Source: Bacillota bacterium (lineage in GTDB: Bacteria > Bacillota > Clostridia > Acetivibrionales > DSM-1351). Taken from it: 19,808 nt of DNA. Below, in pieces: positions 15,053-19,808 of the stretch. The translations under genes were made by a program, and so were the position numbers. Below the pieces are notes generated by a model. It was not told the origin of the DNA and ran no database searches. It saw only the letters and a program-made list of their open reading frames with translations. The DNA is taken from positions 1-19,808 of the forward strand of contig JAEZOA010000154.1 of NCBI GenBank assembly GCA_023441625.1, in the 5' to 3' direction. Each line of letters starts with the position of its first letter. The stretch's first letter is position 1.

Positions 15053-15760
15053 ATGGTAAAAAAACATTTATCTCTAGAACGAAAAAGAGCAAGCATTGAT
15101 TTGTATATAATTCTTATCAGTACGATTATTGTAATGGGAATTTATATACTGTTTCAAAAGCCAATATATGATTTTGCTAGTAATGCAAGCATACATATTT
15201 TGGTAAGAACATTTCTGTCAGCTATTATAGAATTTGGTGTTGCAGGATTAGGAATTACTATTGTATGCATATCTAGAAAAGAAAGTTTTATGAAATATGG
15301 ACTAAATAGCAAAAAGGTTATTAGGACGATTTTGCTCTCAGTATTAATGTTTATACCTAATATTATTTTTAGTATTGTAACTGGAGAGGCAGCGAACTAT
15401 ATGCCTTTCCAGGAAGTTTGGGTAACAAAAGAGGTATTGTCAGCAGCTATACCAGTCAATGTAATAGGAATGTTAATGATTGCAATCGCTTGGGGATTTT
15501 TTGAAGGCTTTAATTATGTAGTGATAGCAGACAAGATAAATACTTGTTGGCCTTCTTCTAATAAATGGCTTGATTGGGGAGCGATCGTATGTGCAATTAT
15601 GTGCATGTTAATACATGGAATTGTTGGTGTTTCGCTTGGTGGTATTATTGAAATGCTTACAGTATTTATCATAATATATGGAATGTTGATGGTTAGAAAA
15701 TTTACAGGAAATGCATGGGGTTGTGTTTTCATCTTCGTTTTTCTGTGGAATGGGTTTTGA
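15053..15760 (+). CDS. CPBP-like integral membrane protein with incomplete catalytic motif
   Basis: A 235-aa protein with about seven membrane segments. The layout and the C-terminal FVFLWNGF end fit the CPBP/abortive-infection glutamic-endopeptidase superfamily. Motif 1 (normally EExxxR) is reduced to WGFFEGFNYVVI, with one glutamate (E151) and no arginine; H188 in MLIHG could be the motif 2 histidine. It may be a non-proteolytic membrane relative. The start ATG 15053 has GAAGGGAT about nine bases upstream. It lies 78 bases after the ABC permease, with no clear terminator between, so it may be a fourth gene of that operon. Confidence 0.7.
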   Translation: MVKKHLSLERKRASIDLYIILISTIIVMGIYILFQKPIYDFASNASIHILVRTFLSAIIEFGVAGLGITIVCISRKESFMKYGLNSKKVIRTILLSVLMFIPNIIFSIVTGEAANYMPFQEVWVTKEVLSAAIPVNVIGMLMIAIAWGFFEGFNYVVIADKINTCWPSSNKWLDWGAIVCAIMCMLIHGIVGVSLGGIIEMLTVFIIIYGMLMVRKFTGNAWGCVFIFVFLWNGF

Positions 15761-15787
15761 CAATAAAGACCTGAAAAATTGAATAAT
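15757..15787 (+). promoter_or_regulatory. Possible promoter facing the palindromic element
   Basis: A consensus TTGACA (15757-15762) overlaps the stop codon of the CPBP-like gene. Downstream the best -10 is TGAATA at 17-bp spacing, or AATAAT at 19 bp. If active it would make an RNA starting near 15793 and running through the palindrome at 15847-16069. Weak evidence. Confidence 0.25.
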
Positions 15788-15846
15788 TCTGTGATAAATG
15801 AGTTTAAATTGTGTTGGTTATAACTATGCCTTATTGCTTGAATAGT

Positions 15847-16069
15847 GCGCGAGTTCATTATATATCAATGGGAAGCTCGATTAGAAATAAAATGCTGAAA
15901 TAGTAGGTGAAGCACAAGCATTGTAGCCAGCAAAGCTACAGGATGTAGCTTTGAGTGTAACCCCGAGACAGGATGTCGAGTGTTACACGGTGACGAAAAT
16001 GCTTGTGCTAAACCATGTCTATTTCAGTGTTTTATTTTAGGAGCAATCCATTGATATATAATGTACGGG
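15847..16069. repeat. Large palindromic element: MITE-like or structured RNA
   Basis: Nearly the whole segment folds on itself. Outer 16-bp perfect arms are CATTATATATCAATGG (15856-15871) and CCATTGATATATAATG (16048-16063). A 4-bp GCTC/GAGC pair follows (15875-15878 / 16041-16044). A 19-bp stem comes next: AAATAAAATGCTGAAATAG (15885-15903) with CTATTTCAGTGTTTTATTT (16019-16037), broken only by two G-T wobbles. The innermost arms are a perfect 12 bp, AGCACAAGCATT (15911-15922) / AATGCTTGTGCT (15998-16009). The centre holds two separate hairpins. There is no ORF. No clear target-site duplication is seen, apart from a TA at each end of the core arms. Terminal repeats, size and lack of coding fit a MITE. 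Wobbles that keep pairing, and ordered sub-hairpins, fit a functional RNA. Confidence 0.75.
15932..15988 (+). ncRNA. Twin hairpins with identical ACAGGATGT apex (possible CsrA-type binding loops)
   Basis: Hairpin 1: AAAGCTAC (15932-15939), loop AGGAT, GTAGCTTT (15945-15952). Hairpin 2: GTGTAAC (15955-15961) with GTTACAC (15982-15988). Inside hairpin 2, CGAGAC (15964-15969) pairs with GTCGAG (15975-15980) through tandem G-A mismatches, again with the loop AGGAT. Both apices read ACAGGATGT, and the two GGA cores are exactly 30 nt apart. CAGGAUG in a hairpin loop is the repeat motif of CsrB-type RNAs that titrate CsrA, and GGA in a loop is the core of CsrA sites. Whether CsrA exists in this organism is not visible here. 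Function is inference. Confidence 0.4.
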
Positions 16070-16176
16070 AGCACTAGTTAAAGAGTTTACTCGTAGATAT
16101 ATAGTATTTCTTGTTTCGCGACAGCTCCATTAAAATGTCTTGCTATCTTAACTTTACACATTACAAGTATAAGTGC

Positions 16177-16220
16177 AACTAGGCTTCCGCCTTCGCCGAT
16201 GGCTCGCCATAAGCCAAGTT
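16177..16220. repeat. GC-rich palindrome at the end of the second ABC operon
   Basis: AACTAGGCTT (16177-16186) pairs with AAGCCAAGTT (16211-16220), with one mismatch. The loop is GC-rich and contains ATGGC-TC-GCCAT (16199-16210). GC content contrasts sharply with the surroundings. It begins at the stop codon of the minus-strand permease, so it may terminate that transcript, but it lacks a T-run. It may be a dispersed intergenic repeat. Confidence 0.5.
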
Positions 16221-18208
16221 TACTTAATCTTATCTAAATAATTTTGCAATTCTTTTGAAACCTTAGCATAATCTATTTGAATACTAAATCCATTTCCTCC
16301 ACGGTCTTGTTTAAACTCAATGCTATACTCTGGAATATTAGAATTGTAATAATTAGTGCAATCCATTGTTAGAATGAGAAGTTCATTAATAACCACTTTA
16401 TCTGTGATTTCAACTCTTGTTGGTTCCACATAGCCATTGTCATATGTTTTGTAGTAACTTGTTAAAGCAATAGAGTTCAAGTCTTCTGCCTGTAAAACTA
16501 CTTCGTCGTATATACCCTCTTTCTTTAGCCAATCAAAGGTATTTGTATAGCTTGAACGAATTGGATAGTTAATAATTTTTTCCTTAGTTTTATTAGTTTC
16601 GACAATGTTAATATTCAATGTCATATAATTATATCCAGAATTAGATGCAAGGTTCTGATAGCTTGAATTTTCAATATCCTTGATAATGGCATTTTTAAAG
16701 CCTTCAAGCTTAGTTTTGTCAGAAACAACAAAAGGCTTATTTACTGACCTTTGGTCATAAAATTCAATGTATTTTAAATCCTCTACTTTTTGGGTAAGTA
16801 TAGGATATCTGCCTTCCTTATACTCCTTGCTTTCATAAATAGGGCTTAGGCCTGAAGCATAGAGATCGGTGTCCATATAATATTTTCTTATGATTTTTTT
16901 GCCGTTTTTGAGTTTATATGCGATATACTGAAATTGCCCCTCGTCACTTCTTTTATCAAGTACTAGTTTATGTAGCTTAGTTACATTTTCAATATTTTGG
17001 GGGTCTTTAAGAACGAAAGTACTTTCATTGTTATAGAATTCAAAATCGGGATTATCCTTGCTTTGCCACCAATTTAAGTTATTTCCCACATAGCTTTCCT
17101 CAACGTCACTAGGATCTGGAATTTTATTAACGTAACCAATAGCATCAAACTTTATCCCTAGAGTAAGGATAATAAGTACCAAGGCAAAACCAATATAGCC
17201 CTTGTAGGTATGAAGTATCTTGAAGGATTTGTTTGTTATCATTTGCACAACAACATATGAAATTAGTGAACAAATAAAATATCCAAATATTATAAAAGCA
17301 AAGGAAGATTTACTTATTTCTATAAAGTAGGCTCCACCAAGCAAAGTGGTACATATAGTGGCACCATATATAAATATTGGTCTAATGGGTCTGAAGGTTA
17401 TGATATCTCCTGCAGTTTCTGGCCTTCTAAGCTTAAAGGCAAACAGCGCGCCAACAATGAGTACAAGGGTAACTAGGATATATACAATAACCAACGTTGG
17501 AGTTAAGGCTTCATAACTGGTTCTAAAACCGGAACTAAATAACACCAGGAATGGCAGATTTTCATATAAATTAGAATTAGAATAGGTATCAAAACCATAG
17601 AGTAGCCTTGAGAGATGCATTCTAACAAATTCTACTAAAAAGGCCGGCAATATATTTAGGATATATGTAAAAGCTAACTGTGCTATTGAGCTTCCTGTAA
17701 ACATACCAACAAATATTGTCATTGCTAAAAACATAATACCAAATAGAAGTGTACGCAGCAGCCATAAGAATATTAGCTTTATAGTATAATATGCTGACAA
17801 GAAGCTAAAACAATTTAAGACAAGCAATATTAAAGTGGTAAAAAGCACAGGCACAATAAATAAAATCAAAGCCGATATAACGCTATTTAAGTACAACACA
17901 GACCTTGTTACTGGTAGGCTGTGATAAAGTGATGCAGAGCTCCCTTTTTGCATAAATCTAAAAACTAATGTTCCGATTAAAAATGGTACAACAATAAGAA
18001 AAACCTGACTTGTGAAATTTTGAAATAGCAAATCACGTTCAATTGAATGTTTTAACCAATTAAGATCAGAGGTATTGAATTTCTGAACATAATGATTAAG
18101 TGGTAGAATAAATAATAATGCTAGGGTATAGAGTGCACTAATCCACCAATAACGCTTCAAGTCACTTAATATTAATCCCTTTTTAAATAAGGATGTTTTC
18201 AATTTCAT
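16220..18208 (-). CDS. Large ABC-2-type permease with extracytoplasmic C-terminal domain
   Basis: A 662-aa membrane protein. The N-terminal half (to about residue 345) has roughly eight hydrophobic segments, including SLYHSLPVTRSVLYLNSVIS, a pattern seen in bacterial ABC-2 permeases of YtrA-type operons. The C-terminal half (about 350-662) is hydrophilic and should lie outside the membrane, rich in Y, D and K (DUF6449-like). It is encoded with a 26-base overlap with the ATPase gene upstream, which implies strong translational coupling. The start codon ATG (18208) has AAAGG very close and a G-run (AGGGGG) about nine bases away, so initiation may depend on the upstream gene. Role: transport or sensing of envelope stress, by analogy; substrate unknown. 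Confidence 0.85.
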   Translation of the reverse strand: MKLKTSLFKKGLILSDLKRYWWISALYTLALLFILPLNHYVQKFNTSDLNWLKHSIERDLLFQNFTSQVFLIVVPFLIGTLVFRFMQKGSSASLYHSLPVTRSVLYLNSVISALILFIVPVLFTTLILLVLNCFSFLSAYYTIKLIFLWLLRTLLFGIMFLAMTIFVGMFTGSSIAQLAFTYILNILPAFLVEFVRMHLSRLLYGFDTYSNSNLYENLPFLVLFSSGFRTSYEALTPTLVIVYILVTLVLIVGALFAFKLRRPETAGDIITFRPIRPIFIYGATICTTLLGGAYFIEISKSSFAFIIFGYFICSLISYVVVQMITNKSFKILHTYKGYIGFALVLIILTLGIKFDAIGYVNKIPDPSDVEESYVGNNLNWWQSKDNPDFEFYNNESTFVLKDPQNIENVTKLHKLVLDKRSDEGQFQYIAYKLKNGKKIIRKYYMDTDLYASGLSPIYESKEYKEGRYPILTQKVEDLKYIEFYDQRSVNKPFVVSDKTKLEGFKNAIIKDIENSSYQNLASNSGYNYMTLNINIVETNKTKEKIINYPIRSSYTNTFDWLKKEGIYDEVVLQAEDLNSIALTSYYKTYDNGYVEPTRVEITDKVVINELLILTMDCTNYYNSNIPEYSIEFKQDRGGNGFSIQIDYAKVSKELQNYLDKIK

Positions 18209-19082
18209 ATCCTTTACCCCCTAATTCGTAAATAAAAATTTCTTCAAGAGAAAGTGGGAGAATATCCATTATAACTGGGTTTGTTGCTTTAACCCTCGAG
18301 ATTATGTTATCTTTGTTCCCTCTGACAATTAACTGAAGTACGCTGCCATTGCGAGTTTGATGCAATACCTCTCCATTGGTGAATATTTCTGAGGTAGGTT
18401 CCTCCGTATAGGCAAGCTGAAGCTTATGAATATCTGATTTCATATTATCTAGCTCACGTTCAACCATCATTTTTCCTTTGAATAGAATTCCAACATGGTC
18501 GCAGATATCCTCTAGCTCACGCAAATTGTGAGAGGATACTAGCACTGTGGTTCCGTATTCAGCAACGTCCTGTAAAACAAGATTCCATACCTTTTTTCTC
18601 ATTACAGGGTCAAGACCGTCAACTGGTTCATCAAGAATCATTACTTTTGGTTTTGCGCAAATACCTAACCAAAAGGCAACCTGCTTTTGCATGCCCTTTG
18701 AAAGCTTAACAACTCTTCTTTTTATATCAATAGGGAATACCTGCTTCAAGGTGTTAAAGCGCTCCCAGCTCCAGTTAGGATACATGCTTGCATAGAATTT
18801 TGCCATTTCTAATATGCTGTATTGTGAAAAATAGAATAAATCATCTGAGATATAGATTATCTCGGATTTTACTTCTGGATTATCAAAAACCGGCTTATTA
18901 TCTATAGCAATAGTGCCTGATTCGTTTTTATATATTCCGACTAAATGCTTTATAAGAGTGGTTTTCCCTGAACCATTTGGACCTAGAAGCCCGTATACAG
19001 AACCTTGATTAATGTGTATATCAAGTCCGTCTAGAGCTTTAAAGTCACCGTATGACTTGCTAAGTGATTTGACAGCTATCAT
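18183..19082 (-). CDS. ABC transporter ATP-binding protein of the second GntR operon
   Basis: A 299-aa ATPase with Walker A GPNGSGKTT (34-42), signature LSKGMQKQ (127-134, LSxGM as is usual in this exporter group), Walker B VMILDEP with E152, and switch H185 (SSHNL). The tail of about 100 residues beyond the ATPase core is typical of CcmA/YtrB-like proteins. It begins with a 4-base overlap (ATGA) with the GntR gene, with AGGAGGG seven bases upstream of its ATG, and overlaps the permease by 26 bases. It shares architecture with the gene at 13369 but is clearly different in sequence (for example the signature). Confidence 0.93.
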   Translation of the reverse strand: MIAVKSLSKSYGDFKALDGLDIHINQGSVYGLLGPNGSGKTTLIKHLVGIYKNESGTIAIDNKPVFDNPEVKSEIIYISDDLFYFSQYSILEMAKFYASMYPNWSWERFNTLKQVFPIDIKRRVVKLSKGMQKQVAFWLGICAKPKVMILDEPVDGLDPVMRKKVWNLVLQDVAEYGTTVLVSSHNLRELEDICDHVGILFKGKMMVERELDNMKSDIHKLQLAYTEEPTSEIFTNGEVLHQTRNGSVLQLIVRGNKDNIISRVKATNPVIMDILPLSLEEIFIYELGGKGYEIENILI

Positions 19083-19459
19083 TTTGAGCCCTCCTTCTGT
19101 TTGTAGGTATTGCGTATAACATCAATTACACTTTGTTCTGAGGTCAGTAAATAAATTAATTCCTGGGTAGTCTTGGTTAACTGTGCAAATAGTTCATTAC
19201 GTCTGGATTCTATTGAACTTTTGTCAAGCTGAGCAATAAAGTTACCCTTTCCCTTTACTGAATAAATGGAGCCCTCAGCTTCAAGGTCCTTGTAGGCTTT
19301 TTGTATGGTGTTTGGATTGATGGTAAGCGTTTGAGCTAATTCTCTGACCGATGGGATCTTATTATCGGGCTTAATTGCTCCACTGATTATTAATTCCTTA
19401 ATTTTATCCTTTATTTGTTCGTATAAAGGAGTAGGATCTTTTAAATCTAATTGAATCAT
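19079..19459 (-). CDS. GntR-family regulator, YtrA subfamily (second copy)
   Basis: A 126-aa repressor with the family opening LDLKDPTPLYEQIKDKIKELI and a winged helix-turn-helix KIPSVRELAQTLTINPNTIQ followed by the wing GSIYSVKGKGNFIA. It has a short C-terminal helix and no ligand domain. A GTG at 19465 is in frame but abuts the G-run of the ribosome binding site (GGGGGG, 19465-19470); ATG 19459 is the better start. It heads a three-gene operon with overlapping junctions, and its own promoter carries a palindrome (19488-19513). Confidence 0.88.
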   Translation of the reverse strand: MIQLDLKDPTPLYEQIKDKIKELIISGAIKPDNKIPSVRELAQTLTINPNTIQKAYKDLEAEGSIYSVKGKGNFIAQLDKSSIESRRNELFAQLTKTTQELIYLLTSEQSVIDVIRNTYKQKEGSK

Positions 19460-19487
19460 AGGCACCCCCCTTAACTGTATTACGAGT

Positions 19488-19539
19488 AATAGTACACTTG
19501 GTACAGTACTATTCTAATACCATATTATTGCAATGTCAA
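19488..19539 (-). promoter_or_regulatory. Promoter and operator of the second GntR/ABC operon
   Basis: On the minus strand: TTGACA (19539-19534), 17-bp spacer, TAGAAT (19516-19511), start near 19504. The palindrome AATAGTAC-N10-GTACTATT (19488-19513) covers the -10 edge and start, the place where a repressor would block. A shorter GTAC repeat lies inside. Its arms differ from the TAGTTAGT operator of the first operon, so the two regulators probably have separate targets. Confidence 0.7.
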
Positions 19540-19648
19540 GGTATTATTTTCCGATTACTAAAAATTATCTTATCTCACATTTTCACATTTTCAGCACGAA
19601 TTTGTTTGGCATAAATAATTACTTTCATTTAAATGCTATTATATTTTA

Positions 19649-19657
19649 TGGTATAGT
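19649..19657 (+). promoter_or_regulatory. Extended -10 promoter candidate for the pdxA-like gene
   Basis: TGGTATAGT (19649-19657) fits an extended -10 box (TGnTATAAT), with a weak TTAAAT at 19629-19634 at 17-bp spacing. TGCTAT (19634-19639) and ATAGCA (19673-19678) flank it as an inverted repeat. Confidence 0.4.
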
Positions 19658-19750
19658 AATAGATGCAATAATATAGCAAAATGATAAAGCACAAAAATTC
19701 TCTTAAAATAAAGAAAAAGTCAATTGATATACATAAATTTGGAGGGCAAT

Positions 19751-19808
19751 ATGACACAGCCAGTTATCGGAATACCAATGGGAGACCCCTCTGGAATAGG
19801 TCCAGAAA
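19751..19808 (+). CDS. pdxA: PdxA-family dehydrogenase, N-terminal start only
   Basis: Only 19 codons are in the window: it starts MTQPVIGIPMGDPSGIGPE, the first conserved block of PdxA-type NAD-dependent dehydrogenases (IGIPMGDPAGIGPE in relatives). Members act either in vitamin B6 synthesis (4-phosphohydroxy-L-threonine) or, as PdxA2, on D-threonate/D-erythronate 4-phosphate in sugar-acid breakdown. In many clostridia the form is PdxA2 beside a DUF1537 kinase; the downstream gene is outside the window, so this cannot be decided. GGAGGG at 19741-19746 precedes the ATG by four bases. Confidence 0.85.
   Translation, partial: MTQPVIGIPMGDPSGIGPE

Noticed and set aside
15514..15858. 114-aa open frame on the minus strand over the CPBP-like gene
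   Set aside because: It is antisense to a convincing membrane-protein gene, has no recognisable motif and ends in the repeat region; a shadow frame.
15922..15940. TGTAGC ... GCTACA as a third HcpR operator
   Set aside because: The half-sites match, but the spacer is 7 bases rather than 4, no -10 box follows at the right place, and the bases are explained by the hairpin structure of the palindromic element.
15847..16069. Group II intron or known riboswitch
   Set aside because: No ORF, no conserved domain V-like or aptamer motif that I can recognise; no downstream gene on the + strand to control.

Overview
The window is AT-rich, has strong AGGAGG-type ribosome binding sites and several TTG starts. 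It carries a class I hybrid cluster protein, a hemerythrin, a Zn-dependent phospholipase C family protein and YtrA-type GntR/ABC operons. Together these point to an anaerobic low-GC Gram-positive bacterium (class Clostridia). I do not assign a genus. I saw no rRNA, tRNA, CRISPR array or transposase gene.

Layout. (1) 1-3137 (+): the 3' end of a ChvE-like sugar-binding protein, then GguA (ATPase) and GguB (permease), a multiple-monosaccharide ABC importer. (2) 3247-7790: a nitrosative/oxidative stress block. A Crp/Fnr-family regulator (-) is divergent from hcp (+). After a decayed gene remnant and a small tandem repeat come an unrecognised 203-aa protein and a hemerythrin. hcp and the 203-aa gene each have the same type of inverted-repeat operator (TGTAGC-N4-GCTACA and TGTATC-N4-GCTACA) placed about 20 bp upstream of a -10 box, which suggests one HcpR regulon activated from about -41. 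(3) 7980-12791: single genes for a membrane-anchored serine hydrolase (beta-lactamase fold), phosphatidylserine decarboxylase and 6-phosphofructokinase, and a convergent Zn-dependent phospholipase C family gene. (4) 13004-15760 (+): a YtrA-like GntR regulator, ABC ATPase and permease, then a CPBP-like membrane protein. (5) 15761-16219: a non-coding region dominated by a roughly 220-nt, almost fully self-complementary element containing two nested hairpins with the same ACAGGATGT apex, followed by a GC-rich palindrome. (6) 19459-16220 (-): a second GntR/ABC ATPase/large permease operon, facing the first one. (7) 19751-end (+): the start of a PdxA-family dehydrogenase.

The most interesting items are the shared operator pair that links hcp to the uncharacterised 203-aa protein and hemerythrin, and the 15847-16069 palindromic element with twin CAGGAUG hairpin loops. 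The latter is either a mobile palindrome (MITE-like) or a structured RNA; the loops resemble CsrA-binding sites.

Several gene starts were moved downstream of the longest possible ORF because the upstream start codon overlaps or lies inside the ribosome binding site (gguB, hemerythrin, phospholipase, ABC permease, second GntR) or because a better-placed site exists (serine hydrolase, psd).
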